The translations under genes were made by a program, and so were the position numbers. A stretch of 64,000 nucleotides of DNA from Alteromonas gracilis (GTDB lineage: Bacteria > Pseudomonadota > Gammaproteobacteria > Enterobacterales > Alteromonadaceae). The stretch covers positions 62,001 through 126,000 of the forward strand of contig NZ_PVNO01000023.1 in NCBI RefSeq assembly GCF_002993325.1, in the 5' to 3' direction. Shown one piece after another: positions 19,188-27,884 of this stretch (positions within the stretch are counted from its first letter, which is position 1; every line of letters begins with the position of its first letter). A model generated the notes under the pieces. That model made no database searches, had not been told where the DNA came from, and was given only the letters and a program-made list of their open reading frames with translations.

Positions 19188-19652
19188 CTATCGCGCTCCG
19201 TCGTAACCTAATTGGCGCCAGCTTTCATAAACAAAAACCGACACTGCGTTCGACAGGTTCATACTGCGACTATCTGGCAACATAGGAATGCGAACGCGCT
19301 GCTCTGGAGGTAGGGATTGAATGTAATCGTCTGGTAAACCGCGGGTTTCAGGACCAAAGATTAGCGCGTCGCCTTTTTTATAAGATACATCGCTATGAAA
19401 CGCTTTTCCCTTCGTCGTGCAGGCAAATACGCGGTTTGGCTTTGCATCCTCAAGGTAGGCTTCTAAATTTGCATGACGCTTAACATGAGCAAATTCGTGG
19501 TAATCTAAGCCGGCACGGCGAACACGCTTATCGTCCCACTCGAACCCTAACGGCTCAATCAGGTGCAGCGTAAATCCACTATTTGCACATAAACGAATGA
19601 TATTTCCCGTGTTAGGCGGGATCTCTGGCTGATAAAGTACGATATCGAGCAT
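19188..19652 (-). CDS. trmL: tRNA (cytidine(34)-2'-O)-methyltransferase
   Basis: This enzyme methylates the 2'-OH of the wobble base of tRNA-Leu isoacceptors. The 154-residue SPOUT protein has the three motifs of the family: [11 protein letters not shown] (about residues 15-25), [11 protein letters not shown] (about 97-107), and [28 protein letters not shown] (about 122-149), nearly identical to E. coli TrmL. It is the trefoil-knot domain alone, the usual minimal form. It is a single gene with its own terminator. Confidence 0.95.
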   Translation of the reverse strand: MLDIVLYQPEIPPNTGNIIRLCANSGFTLHLIEPLGFEWDDKRVRRAGLDYHEFAHVKRHANLEAYLEDAKPNRVFACTTKGKAFHSDVSYKKGDALIFGPETRGLPDDYIQSLPPEQRVRIPMLPDSRSMNLSNAVSVFVYESWRQLGYDGAR

Positions 19653-19781
19653 GCCTTTCTACACTACCTTAATAGTTAATCACTCGGCTATTTTATAACG
19701 AAACAGAGGTTGGCATCATCTTTGACGTTGCTTTTATGGCAAGAAAGCAGCGCTTTCTGTCAAACGAGGTTATTGCTAACG

Positions 19782-20750
19782 CTAATCATAGGCTAAAAAG
19801 TCGAGAATACGTTTAACGGAACGCTCGCGTATTTCGTCAGATTCAGTAAAAAGCTCATGATACGCACGAGGCACAATTTCAAGCGTTGCATTCGGCATTA
19901 ACTGAGCGACACGTCTTTGTCGCTTATTATCAATAATCGCGTCATCATCTGCGCTAAGTACCAGCGAAGGCGTTGTAATCCCTCTCGCACTGCTTTCAAT
20001 TTTATTCATTGCCTGATGTGCAGCGGCCAGCCATTCAGTGGTTACACCACCAAGCTGAATTTCTTGCTCTTCATCGTACAATTCACGAAACAACGCATAC
20101 CGCGCTTTACTGTGAGTGAGCTTATTCAATGAAAAAGGAAACGCGATATAGGGAGTTTGACCAAAGAAATAACCCGCATCTTTCTTTGTCATTCTATTTA
20201 CGGCAAGCCCAGTACGAATTAATCCGTTTGCTAGCCAATTAGGCAAGGAAGGCTTAATGCCAAACATGGGCGATGCAAGGACCGCTTTGGAAAATAGATT
20301 GGGCAAGCGCAGTAAAGTAAGCGCACCAATCGCGCCACCCATTGAATGACAAATTAACTGCAGAGGGCCTTGCTGCAACGGCTTAACAATAGTCTCTACA
20401 AACGTGACGAAATCATCGACGTAGTCATCAAAGTGCGCTACATAACCGTGCTGAGGATCCCTTGTCATTCTATCTGACAAGCCTTGACCTCTGTGATCTA
20501 AGATAAAAACAGCAAATCCGTTTTGATATAAATCGTAAACAAACTCTTTGTACTTTAGATAAGATTCAATACGCCCCGAACAGATAACTATTGTTGCTCT
20601 TGGTGATTCGGGAATGCAATGCGCAAAACGCACAGTGATGTCACCTTTGCCCAGGAAATGGCCCTGAGTAACATTGTCTAACCAAAAAGGATTAATATGC
20701 GAGGCAAAGGTGCTTGCTAAGTTATTTTCAGACGTGAGCGTCCAGTTCAT
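19782..20750 (-). CDS. Alpha/beta hydrolase, lysophospholipase (PldB)-like
   Basis: This 322-residue hydrolase resembles the PldB/monoacylglycerol lipase group. Visible elements are the oxyanion strand ATIVICSGR, FILDHRGQGLSDR, the nucleophile elbow CHSMGGAIGALTL (serine at about 136), a cap region, the acid in LSADDDAIID, and the catalytic His in AYHELFTESDEIR near the C-terminus. The start ATG at 20750 has AGGGGA upstream and was preferred to a TTG seven codons earlier. There is no signal peptide, so it acts inside the cell or at the inner membrane. It lies 63 bases after the sensor kinase gene and could be cotranscribed with it. The substrate is inferred. Confidence 0.82.
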   Translation of the reverse strand: MNWTLTSENNLASTFASHINPFWLDNVTQGHFLGKGDITVRFAHCIPESPRATIVICSGRIESYLKYKEFVYDLYQNGFAVFILDHRGQGLSDRMTRDPQHGYVAHFDDYVDDFVTFVETIVKPLQQGPLQLICHSMGGAIGALTLLRLPNLFSKAVLASPMFGIKPSLPNWLANGLIRTGLAVNRMTKKDAGYFFGQTPYIAFPFSLNKLTHSKARYALFRELYDEEQEIQLGGVTTEWLAAAHQAMNKIESSARGITTPSLVLSADDDAIIDNKRQRRVAQLMPNATLEIVPRAYHELFTESDEIRERSVKRILDFLAYD

Positions 20751-20813
20751 AAATCCCCTTTCTACAGTCAAGTTGCGCTTAAATACGGCCAGTAACCACT
20801 GTCGTTGCCCTAT

Positions 20814-22175
20814 TCAGCACTTGGGAAAAGACAGAGTAACGCGAAGCCCACCGCGCTCGTCAGGTTCAGCGATAATACGGCCATGATGCAACTCAACCGC
20901 CGCTTTTGCAATGGATAAACCCAAGCCAACGCCACCGGATTCACGTTCCCGAGCTAGGGAGGCGCGGTAGAAGGGAGAAAATATGCGGTCACATTCTTCA
21001 ACCGTTAGTCCCTCGCCATCGTCTGCAATATGAATGCACCAGTGCTTGTCATCCTCGCTAAATGAAACATGGGTAATAAATTTACTGTGCCTAATAGCGT
21101 TGCGTAGAACATTCTCTACTGCACGGCACAGCATCATACTGTCGATGAGTACGATCGTTTTGGGAATATCGTCTATTTGCAATTGCTTGTTCTTGTTCGC
21201 CGCTTCAAAGTGAGCATCGGTAAAGACATCGTTTAGCACTAGGGTCAATGCTTGTCGCTGCATTGTCGCCTCTCCGGATTCTGCGCGGCTTAACGTAAGT
21301 AACTGCGCCACCAGCGCTTCCATTCGGTCAGCTTCTCGCTCAACGCGGGACAGAGTCTCTGGGTCTACATTTTGCTGATGAGCTAGGCCAAGCGCCATTT
21401 GCAGTCGGGCAAGTGGCGAGCGTAGCTCGTGAGACACATCGGCTAACAGGCGCTTTTGCGCTCCCCACATCGACTCTAGCTGTTCTGCCATCTTATTAAA
21501 ATCACGAGCAAGTTGCCCCAATTCATCTTGACGCTTCTCAGCCCCTTCAACCCGCGTTCGCCAATCTCCGCCCGCTAAACGCTTTGCTGAGCCTTGAATT
21601 TGCAATATAGGTGTCGTGAGCGATTTAGCAAATAACCAGCTTAAAAGGATGGTGGTAATAAGAGCGATGGTCAAAAAGAGTAATATCGGAGGAGTTCTCT
21701 TTTCTGGCATATCTAGCTTTGCTGAGAAAAGCGCAAAGCGTTTGCCCTCTCGCTCAAAAAATAATGGGCCTATAATTTTAAATGCGCCCCGCTTAACCGC
21801 AATGGGTGACGTTTGATTTATCAGGCGCAGTAAGTCAGCTACATCGTTGTCTCGCAGCGGTGGGCCACCGGCTGATGTTAAGCTGTTATCTTGAACGTTT
21901 ACGGCAATCAACCGTCCTCTTACACCCCGAGAACTTCGCTCGAGCGCTGCCTGTAATGGCATTGTTTGCAATCGGTCACGCTGCATGCGTTCAATTGCTT
22001 GGTTTAAGTCAGCCACTTCACGGGGCTTCATCTGCACCACTTGCAGGTCTTCAAAAAACAGGCGGCTTCCCCATATTGCCAGAAGAGCAGTAACAATAAA
22101 GGTTGCCCAAAACCAAAGAAAAATGCGCCCCATAATGGCACGTGTTGGATTTATGCTGCGTAGTATTTTTACCAT
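20814..22175 (-). CDS. cpxA: Envelope-stress sensor histidine kinase, CpxA-like
   Basis: This 453-residue inner-membrane sensor kinase has a transmembrane helix at about 17-36, a periplasmic domain of about 120 residues, a second helix (about 160-182), and HAMP (about 183-235). HisKA contains LLADVSHELRSPLARLQMALGLA (phospho-His about 244). The ATPase domain has the N box VENVLRNAIRHS, G1 DDGEGLT and G2 GVGLGLSIA. The ATG overlaps the regulator stop (TAATG). A divergent Spy/CpxP gene and a CpxR-type site support the Cpx assignment. The exact orthology rests on context. Confidence 0.85.
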   Translation of the reverse strand: MVKILRSINPTRAIMGRIFLWFWATFIVTALLAIWGSRLFFEDLQVVQMKPREVADLNQAIERMQRDRLQTMPLQAALERSSRGVRGRLIAVNVQDNSLTSAGGPPLRDNDVADLLRLINQTSPIAVKRGAFKIIGPLFFEREGKRFALFSAKLDMPEKRTPPILLFLTIALITTILLSWLFAKSLTTPILQIQGSAKRLAGGDWRTRVEGAEKRQDELGQLARDFNKMAEQLESMWGAQKRLLADVSHELRSPLARLQMALGLAHQQNVDPETLSRVEREADRMEALVAQLLTLSRAESGEATMQRQALTLVLNDVFTDAHFEAANKNKQLQIDDIPKTIVLIDSMMLCRAVENVLRNAIRHSKFITHVSFSEDDKHWCIHIADDGEGLTVEECDRIFSPFYRASLARERESGGVGLGLSIAKAAVELHHGRIIAEPDERGGLRVTLSFPKC

Positions 22176-22888
22176 TAATTGGTTCCAGTAATTAACATAT
22201 ACCCTACGCCCCGGATGGTTTTAATTTTTTCATCGACGGCTACTGCACTCATTTTCTTACGCAGGTTGCTAACGTGCATATCGATACTGCGGTCAAACGC
22301 TTGAAGCGGTTTACCCAGTATCTTTAAGCTTATTTCTTCTTTCGTCACTCGCTGTGCAGCATTTAGCATGAGCAAACGCAAGATTAAAAATTCAGTAGTG
22401 GTAAGTGTAAGTTCAACATCATCGACTTTGGCAAGCTGACTACTTGGACTTAAAAATATCCCATTTACAAACAAATCCTGCTCAACGGCTCCCCCCGTTG
22501 CTGAGAGGTTGTGTCGACGAACAATGGCCTTGATACGGGCAACTAATTCTCTGTGGTTAAATGGCTTAGGCAAATAATCATCTGCGCCCATCTCAAGACC
22601 TAAAATGCGGTCGTAGTCATCGCCTCGTGCCGTAAGCATAAGTACAGGCGTACTGTGGCTTGCTCGCAACTTTTTTAAGACATCGAAGCCGTCCATTTTC
22701 GGCATCATTACATCAAGCAAAATCAGGTCGTAATGACGCCCTGAAATAGCCTCCGACAAGCCTTCTTCGCCATCGTTTTTCACCTGAACCTGATAGCCCA
22801 TACCGGACAAGTACGCCGAAAGCATTTCTGTAAGCTCAAGGTCATCATCAATAACTAGAACTGACTGCAAGTGAAAATCTGAACTCAT
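22175..22888 (-). CDS. cpxR: OmpR-family response regulator, CpxR-like
   Basis: This two-domain regulator of about 237 residues has a receiver domain (about 8-125) with the acidic pair VLVIDDDLE, the phospho-acceptor in LILLDVMMPKMDG and the conserved LPKPF lysine. A winged-helix DNA-binding domain (about 140-233) has LTLTTTEFLILRLLMLN and SIDMHVSNLRKKM. ATG at 22888 (MSSDFHLQSV) was chosen because AAAGAG lies upstream; starts at 22918 or 22948 are possible. It overlaps the kinase gene by one base and is divergent from the Spy/CpxP gene, the CpxP/CpxRA layout of E. coli. Confidence 0.87.
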   Translation of the reverse strand: MSSDFHLQSVLVIDDDLELTEMLSAYLSGMGYQVQVKNDGEEGLSEAISGRHYDLILLDVMMPKMDGFDVLKKLRASHSTPVLMLTARGDDYDRILGLEMGADDYLPKPFNHRELVARIKAIVRRHNLSATGGAVEQDLFVNGIFLSPSSQLAKVDDVELTLTTTEFLILRLLMLNAAQRVTKEEISLKILGKPLQAFDRSIDMHVSNLRKKMSAVAVDEKIKTIRGVGYMLITGTN

Positions 22889-23020
22889 GGAATTAAACTC
22901 TTTTGCTGCTAGATTCATGAAAGTGCCTGTAAACGAAATAAACTTCAACTTACGCTTGAAGCGAAGCTTTCAAACATTGCCGAAAGCGACTGTCAAACGC
23001 ATACTATAACTTTTCAGACC

Positions 23021-23061
23021 TTTACAATTACAAAACGGCATCACCTTTACATAAGCTTTAC
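23021..23061. promoter_or_regulatory. CpxR-type binding site between cpxR and the spy/cpxP gene
   Basis: TTTAC-N6-TTTAC at 23046-23061 is, on the other strand, GTAAA-N6-GTAAA, the pattern bound by phosphorylated CpxR in enterobacteria. A further TTTAC half-site occurs at 23021-23025. A TTGACA -35-like element follows at 23067. The position between the divergent genes suits control of both. Confidence 0.6.
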
Positions 23062-23128
23062 AGTACGTTGACAGCTTTCCTTGTTGAGAAAGCTACTATT
23101 ATCGTGTCCTAACAAAAAGGAGACGACA

Positions 23129-23986
23129 ATGAAAAAGTTATTAATTGCTAGTGTTACTGTAGCGGCGATTAGCTTAAGCGGCCTTACGTTGGCTCAGCCC
23201 GCGGGCCCTGGTATGCGTCACCACGAACCGGTTAAAGAAATGGTTAAGCACCTTCGCGGCATAGGCTTGAGCGACTTGCAGCGTGAAGAAATAAAAACGC
23301 TGGTTAGCGCGTTTAAAGAGGCCACCCCTCGACCTGTGCAGGGAAGTGTTGAGAAGCCCGATTTTGATTTTGAGACCGCCTCTGAAACCCAAATCAGTGC
23401 ATTTATACAAACTCAATTTGAAGCGCGTGAGACTCAACACTTTGCTCTTGCACAACTTCGCCATGATATTTTCAACGTGCTAACTGAAGAGCAGCAAGCA
23501 AAAGTTTTAGCTCGAGAAGCAAAGAGAGAAGCTAAAAGAGAAAACCGTCGCAATGCATCTGAAGAGAAAAAAGCGCAATTTGCGAAACGTTTAGACAGAG
23601 AAGGTAAAGATAAAAAATTCTCCCATCACAACCGTAAAGGCCATGAACATAAGCGCGATGGCGTGCCATTCGAAGGCATTGAGCTAAGTGATACACAGAG
23701 AGAGAGTCTTAGTGCACTTCGGGAGTCTTTTAAAGACACCGCCGAAGCAAACAGACAAATCATGCGTAGCTTTAAAGATGCACAGCGCGAATTAATTCGT
23801 AGCTCGTCATTCTCGCAAGCTTCTTGGGAAGCGCTTGTTACGAAATATAAGGACGACATTGTTAGCGCTGGTGTAGAGAAAGCCAAACATCGTCAAGCCA
23901 TGTTTGCCTTACTTACCGATGAGCAAAAAACGGAACTAAAAACACAGCGTGAAGATGAGCGTAAACTACGGGATATATTTAGATAA
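23129..23986 (+). CDS. Spy/CpxP-family periplasmic protein
   Basis: This 285-residue exported protein of the Spy/CpxP family has a signal peptide (about 1-22, ending LTLAQP). The ATG at 23129 has AAGGAG upstream. The family LTxxQ-type motifs appear four times: LSDLQREEI, LTEEQQAKV, LSDTQRESL and LTDEQKTEL. This suggests two Spy-like units in tandem joined by a very basic linker (about residues 120-175, many Lys, Arg and His). E. coli CpxP is about 166 residues, so this is a longer, doubled form. It is divergent from cpxRA and preceded by a CpxR-type site. It probably chaperones or senses misfolded envelope protein and damps CpxA; this role is inferred from the family. Confidence 0.85.
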   Translation: MKKLLIASVTVAAISLSGLTLAQPAGPGMRHHEPVKEMVKHLRGIGLSDLQREEIKTLVSAFKEATPRPVQGSVEKPDFDFETASETQISAFIQTQFEARETQHFALAQLRHDIFNVLTEEQQAKVLAREAKREAKRENRRNASEEKKAQFAKRLDREGKDKKFSHHNRKGHEHKRDGVPFEGIELSDTQRESLSALRESFKDTAEANRQIMRSFKDAQRELIRSSSFSQASWEALVTKYKDDIVSAGVEKAKHRQAMFALLTDEQKTELKTQREDERKLRDIFR

Positions 23987-24027
23987 GACCTACCTGTGTC
24001 TTTAACCGATTACCCACTGTAAAAAGT

Positions 24028-24051
24028 GCTGGCCTAGGCCAGCCTTTTTTT
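24028..24051 (+). terminator. Terminator after the Spy/CpxP gene
   Basis: The palindrome GCTGGCCTAGGCCAGC is followed by a run of seven T and lies about 40 bases past the stop codon. Confidence 0.9.
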
Positions 24052-24106
24052 GTTTAGTGAATCAGCATGCCCGTTCAGACAAACTCTACTGACCTTAAAA
24101 GGCGTA

Positions 24107-24517
24107 TTAAAAGTTCGGCTTAACCGGTTTGTAGTCTGGCGATAAGAATAATGGCGACGTTATTACTAAGTCAGCCGTCGCTGGCGTACAGGCTACAGGC
24201 ACATTCCAGACCGAGCACAATCGCAGCAGCGCTTTAACATCCGGATCATGTGGCGCTGGATTTAGTGGGTCCCAAAAAAAGAAAAGTGCATCAAGTTTAT
24301 TTTCAGCGATGAGTGCCCCTATTTGCTGGTCGCCACCAAGCGGGCCACTTTTATACCGAGTGACATCAAGTCCGGTTTCGCTGGCAACGAGGCCGCCGGT
24401 CGTTCCTGTTCCCACTAAATTGCATTGTTCAAGTACGTTAATGTGTTGCTTGACCCATGCTAACAACTCAGGTTTTTTATGATCGTGCGCAACAAGCGCC
24501 AAGGTAAGTTTGCCCAT
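24107..24517 (-). CDS. mgsA: Methylglyoxal synthase
   Basis: This enzyme converts dihydroxyacetone phosphate to methylglyoxal and phosphate, a bypass of lower glycolysis used when phosphate is short. The 136-residue protein carries the family motifs [15 protein letters not shown] (phosphate binding, about 37-42), [15 protein letters not shown] (catalytic Asp), [22 protein letters not shown] (His), and [12 protein letters not shown]. It is slightly shorter than the E. coli enzyme because the N-terminal extension is missing. It is a single gene, convergent with the Spy/CpxP gene. Confidence 0.96.
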   Translation of the reverse strand: MGKLTLALVAHDHKKPELLAWVKQHINVLEQCNLVGTGTTGGLVASETGLDVTRYKSGPLGGDQQIGALIAENKLDALFFFWDPLNPAPHDPDVKALLRLCSVWNVPVACTPATADLVITSPLFLSPDYKPVKPNF

Positions 24518-24789
24518 TTGATTTTCCGGTTATTCCAAAACGTATTCACAGCCGTGTGTAGGTTGTCATCCACTCGTTAGACACTTCAAGATAGCTCAAT
24601 GTACTAATAAAAAGACGACGCCAACAAGCAAGCTGTTCATGTACGTCATGGTTATGCGACAACGTATATAAATATTCAGTTCTCTTGCTCGTGTTGTCAA
24701 CTGACTGTAACAACTATAAATGTACTATTACTTAATTCGTTACCAGCGAACTGCGCAAAACATGAAAACAAAATATTTATACATTTTTA
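24518..24789. other. Intergenic region between mgsA and the arg promoter
   Basis: This AT-rich stretch should hold the mgsA promoter. No gene was recognised. A weaker second ArgR half-site (AATATTTATACATT, about 24772-24785) adjoins the clear ARG box just downstream. Confidence 0.35.
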
Positions 24790-24817
24790 TTGAATAAAAA
24801 TTCAATAACGTTAGAAT
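24789..24817 (+). promoter_or_regulatory. arg operon promoter overlapped by an ARG box
   Basis: TGAATAAAAATTCA at 24791-24804 is a perfect match to the core of the ArgR operator (TGAAT-N4-ATTCA). It overlaps a promoter-like pair: TTGAAT at 24790-24795 and TAGAAT at 24812-24817, with 16-base spacing. Repression by arginine-bound ArgR through promoter occlusion is the expected mode. The argR gene is not in this window. Confidence 0.75.
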
Positions 24818-24877
24818 AGTCGACGGTTAAAGCATCCAACCCACTTATTACGGGTTGTAACATGATAGGAATTGATG

Positions 24878-25003
24878 ATGGCACAACCAACTCACGTTGT
24901 TGGTTCAACCACTAGCAACGACAAAGAGTTTACCTCTCCCCTGGCTGGCTACACCTTGCATAGCGCACGACGATGCGTGTGCACTCCTATGCGCATTCTG
25001 TAG
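24878..25003 (+). CDS. Possible 41-codon leader ORF of the arg operon
   Basis: A 41-codon ORF starts at an ATG (a second ATG lies one codon earlier) with AGGAATTG just upstream, a fair ribosome site. The peptide (MAQPTHVVGS at its start) matches no known protein. Near its end are three Arg codons, two of them tandem CGA (24968-24973) and one CGC (24992). Its TAG stop ends two bases before the left arm of a strong hairpin. The layout is that of a leader peptide that could couple translation to formation of the downstream terminator. No homology support was available, so coding status is uncertain. Confidence 0.4.
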   Translation: MAQPTHVVGSTTSNDKEFTSPLAGYTLHSARRCVCTPMRIL

Positions 25004-25005
25004 CA

Positions 25006-25087
25006 CACTTTTTACCTTTGTAATGTGGTCGCGGTTAGGCAAGGATTTACGCCCAACCAGTTTACAAAGGTAAAAAGTGATTTTTTT
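25006..25087 (+). terminator. Large hairpin with T-run ahead of argC (attenuator candidate)
   Basis: The arms 25006-25023 and 25062-25079 are perfectly complementary over 18 bp (CACTTTTTACCTTTGTAA and its complement). An inner stem (GGTTAGGC at 25033-25040 with GCCCAACC at 25051-25058) pairs at all but one position. Seven T follow at 25081-25087. The structure sits between the leader ORF and the argC start at 25111, so it would end transcription before the operon unless prevented. Confidence 0.7.
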
Positions 25088-25110
25088 CTCCTTTTATTGA
25101 ATTTTAAATT

Positions 25111-26124
25111 ATGTACAACGTTTCAATTATTGGTGCCAGTGGTTACACAGGGGCACAACTTGTTCAGTTGGTGAATCAACATCCTACGTTAGAACTAGCG
25201 GGCACCTACGTGTCTGAAAATAGCAATGACGCTGGTAAAGATATCGCAGAGCTACATGGCAATTTGGCTCACGTGAACGCTACGCTTACCCCTATTTCAG
25301 ATGCTGCATTAAAAGAGATGGCGGATAACGTTGATTTTATCTTCTTAGCCACTCCCCACGAGGCCAGCCACGACTGGATGCCAGTGTTATCATCAGGTAA
25401 AGCCAAAGTACTCGATTTATCCGGCGCATTCAGGCTAAAAGACACCCAAGTTTTCGAACAGTTTTATGGCTTTCCCCATACGCAAGAACAAAGCCTAGCT
25501 CAGGCTGTTTATGGTCTTGCCGAATGGCACGAAGCCCAAATTGCCGGTGCCGATGTTATTGCTGTGCCGGGTTGCTACCCCACTGCGAGCCTTAGTGCAC
25601 TTAAGCCTCTTGCTCACCATAATTTGCTGGATGAAAGCGTACGCCCTGTGATCAACGCCGTATCTGGTGTATCCGGTGCGGGCAGAAAAGCTAGCCTTAC
25701 CACCAGCTTTTTCGAAGTAAGCCTGCAAGCATATGGCGTGCTAGGCCACCGTCATACGCCTGAAATAGAAGCATATTTAGGCACACCGGTTATCTTTACG
25801 CCGCACTTAGGAAACTTCAAAAGAGGAATATTGGCGACGGTGACGGTTAAAGTTAAAGCTGGTACCACCAGCGCCCAACTTGAACAAGCGTACACTGACG
25901 CCTATGCTGATAAACCCATTGTGCGGTTGCGCAAGAGTTTTCCAAAAATTGACGACGTTGCTCACACCCCATTTGTTGATCTTCACTGGAAGTTAGACGA
26001 GGCATCTGGGTATGCGGTGGTAACAGCGGCTATAGACAACGTGATGAAGGGCGCGGCCTCGCAGGCTATACAGTGCCTGAATATAATGACGAAACAACCA
26101 GTAGAAACAGGGTTAGTACTATGA
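25111..26124 (+). CDS. argC: N-acetyl-gamma-glutamyl-phosphate reductase
   Basis: This is the third step of arginine synthesis, the NADPH-dependent reduction of N-acetylglutamyl phosphate. The 337-residue protein has the nucleotide-binding start [17 protein letters not shown], the catalytic cysteine in [13 protein letters not shown] (about residue 154), GVSGAGRK, and HRHTPEIE. It is the first gene of argC-B-F-G-H-A and overlaps argB by four bases (ATGA). The ribosome site is weak: only AT-rich sequence lies between the T-run of the upstream hairpin and the ATG. Control is expected through the ARG box and possibly the leader hairpin. Confidence 0.97.
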   Translation: MYNVSIIGASGYTGAQLVQLVNQHPTLELAGTYVSENSNDAGKDIAELHGNLAHVNATLTPISDAALKEMADNVDFIFLATPHEASHDWMPVLSSGKAKVLDLSGAFRLKDTQVFEQFYGFPHTQEQSLAQAVYGLAEWHEAQIAGADVIAVPGCYPTASLSALKPLAHHNLLDESVRPVINAVSGVSGAGRKASLTTSFFEVSLQAYGVLGHRHTPEIEAYLGTPVIFTPHLGNFKRGILATVTVKVKAGTTSAQLEQAYTDAYADKPIVRLRKSFPKIDDVAHTPFVDLHWKLDEASGYAVVTAAIDNVMKGAASQAIQCLNIMTKQPVETGLVL

Positions 26125-26951
26125 GTGTTTCACCTATTGTAATTAAAGTTGGTGGTGCATTACTTGACGATGCAGCGGCAATGACGCGCTTATTTTTAAG
26201 CGTAAAAGAAGTTCAAACCGTACGCCCCGTTGTTGTGGTGCACGGCGGCGGCCCGTTAGTGGAAACCCTAATGGCGAGCCTGGGCCTTCAAAGTACAAAA
26301 ATTGATGGCCTTCGCGTTACGCCAGATGAGCACATGCCTTATATTTGCGGCGCACTTGCAGGCTCTGCGAATAAACAGCTTTGTGCAGCGGCACTTGCCA
26401 CAGGTATTACTCCTGTTGGTTTATCTCTGCTAGACGGGAATATGGTGGTATGTGAGCCACTGGCTGATCAATACGGTGCGGTAGGCGTACCTTCAACTGC
26501 TGACGCTGCATTTCTGAAAAACGTACTAGCGCAGTCTACACTTCCGGTAATTAGCTCTATTGGCTCAAGCCCACAAGGCAGGTTACTGAATGTAAATGCC
26601 GATCAAGCAGCTACGGTTATCGCTGAACTTCTTAACGCGGAACTTTTGTTACTTTCCAATGTTGAAGGTGTACTTGACGGTGACAAATCGCTAATTAGCG
26701 AACTTAACGCTTCAAGTATTTCCAAGTACGCAGATGAAGGCGTTATCACTGACGGAATGAAAGTAAAAGTAGATGCAGCACTTGCGTCTGCAGAAAGCCT
26801 AGACCGCGCGGTTTACATCGCAAGCTGGGCAGCCGATATCAACGACATTTTAAATAAGAAAACGGGCACTCAAATTCTGCCCGCAGCGCTGGCAAACACA
26901 GAGTCCACAAACGCTGCTCTAACAAAAGGCAATGCCGGAGAAGTACAATGA
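26121..26951 (+). CDS. argB: Acetylglutamate kinase
   Basis: This enzyme phosphorylates N-acetylglutamate, the second arginine step. The 276-residue amino-acid-kinase-fold protein has [11 protein letters not shown] (about residues 7-17), [10 protein letters not shown] (about 49-58), [15 protein letters not shown] and [13 protein letters not shown]. The ATG at 26121 overlaps the argC stop. A longer frame begins upstream inside argC but has no family resemblance there. The E. coli-like short form lacks the N-terminal helix of arginine-sensitive kinases. Feedback control would then fall on ArgA. It overlaps argF by four bases. Confidence 0.97.
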   Translation: MSVSPIVIKVGGALLDDAAAMTRLFLSVKEVQTVRPVVVVHGGGPLVETLMASLGLQSTKIDGLRVTPDEHMPYICGALAGSANKQLCAAALATGITPVGLSLLDGNMVVCEPLADQYGAVGVPSTADAAFLKNVLAQSTLPVISSIGSSPQGRLLNVNADQAATVIAELLNAELLLLSNVEGVLDGDKSLISELNASSISKYADEGVITDGMKVKVDAALASAESLDRAVYIASWAADINDILNKKTGTQILPAALANTESTNAALTKGNAGEVQ

Positions 26952-27859
26952 AACAGGACCTACTCACCTTTGCAAACTGGACACCCGACGCAATGAAAAA
27001 CTTGCTGCAATTGGCTGTAGAAATTAAACAAGCCCCAGCAAGTTACAGCAACGTGCTAGCGGGGAAATCAATTGTTGCCCTGTTTGAAAAACCGTCTTTG
27101 CGAACCCGTGTTAGCTTTGATATTGGTATCAACAAGCTTGGCGGCCATATGGTGTATTTAGATGTGCAGTCGGGTAACTTAGCAGGTCGTGAAGATGCAG
27201 TAGACACCGCTGCTAACCTTGCGTGCTGGGCCGACGCTATCGTGGCTCGCGTATTTTCTCACGAAACACTAGAAACCTTTTCAAAAGCGGCGAAAGTGCC
27301 GGTTATTAACGCTCTGTGTGATAAATACCATCCGTGCCAAGGCCTTGCTGACTACCTTACTATGTTTGAACGCTTCGGCAGAACTGAAGGTCTTACCATG
27401 GCCTATGTAGGCGACGGTAACAACGTGACTCACTCTCTGTTAATCGTTGGTGCCCTACTGGGGTGCAATCAAGTAGTGGTGACTCCAGAAGGTCATGAAG
27501 CGTCGCCTGAAATTGTAGCGCAGGCAAAAGCGATTGCCGAAAAGACCGGTGTATCGATTGTTGAAAGCACAGACCTTAGTGCCGCTAACGGTGCAGACGT
27601 TATTTATGCCGATACGTGGCTTTCAATGGGTGATGACACACCACTTGAAGTGATCAAAGAAAAATTCATGCCTTACCAGGTTAATGAAGCGCTGATGGAA
27701 GCAACCGGCGCTAGCTATGTTATGCATTGCCAGCCTGCCCATCGCGACTTAGAAATTACAGGCTCGTTAATTGATAGTGACAAGTCGCTATTAATGCAGC
27801 AAGCCGAAAATAGAATGCATGGCCAAAACGCCATTCTTACTCAATTACTTAATGCCTAA
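26948..27859 (+). CDS. argF: Ornithine carbamoyltransferase
   Basis: This enzyme makes citrulline from ornithine and carbamoyl phosphate. The 303-residue protein has the carbamoyl-phosphate motif [13 protein letters not shown] (about residues 46-58, with SLRTR in place of the more common STRTR). It also has [11 protein letters not shown], the ornithine-side [12 protein letters not shown] and DTWLSMGD, and HCQPAHRD in place of HCLPxHRG. These variants are the ones I recall from Shewanella and related ArgF, so they look like lineage traits rather than defects. It overlaps argB by four bases. Confidence 0.96.
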   Translation: MKQDLLTFANWTPDAMKNLLQLAVEIKQAPASYSNVLAGKSIVALFEKPSLRTRVSFDIGINKLGGHMVYLDVQSGNLAGREDAVDTAANLACWADAIVARVFSHETLETFSKAAKVPVINALCDKYHPCQGLADYLTMFERFGRTEGLTMAYVGDGNNVTHSLLIVGALLGCNQVVVTPEGHEASPEIVAQAKAIAEKTGVSIVESTDLSAANGADVIYADTWLSMGDDTPLEVIKEKFMPYQVNEALMEATGASYVMHCQPAHRDLEITGSLIDSDKSLLMQQAENRMHGQNAILTQLLNA

Positions 27860-27884
27860 AAAGGCACCTAAGAGGTTTACTTAG

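Noticed and set aside
26948-27859. SLRTR and HCQPAHR in ArgF read as possible loss-of-function or a different carbamoyltransferase
   Set aside because: The same variants are typical of Shewanella-type ornithine carbamoyltransferases, and the operon context is arginine synthesis.
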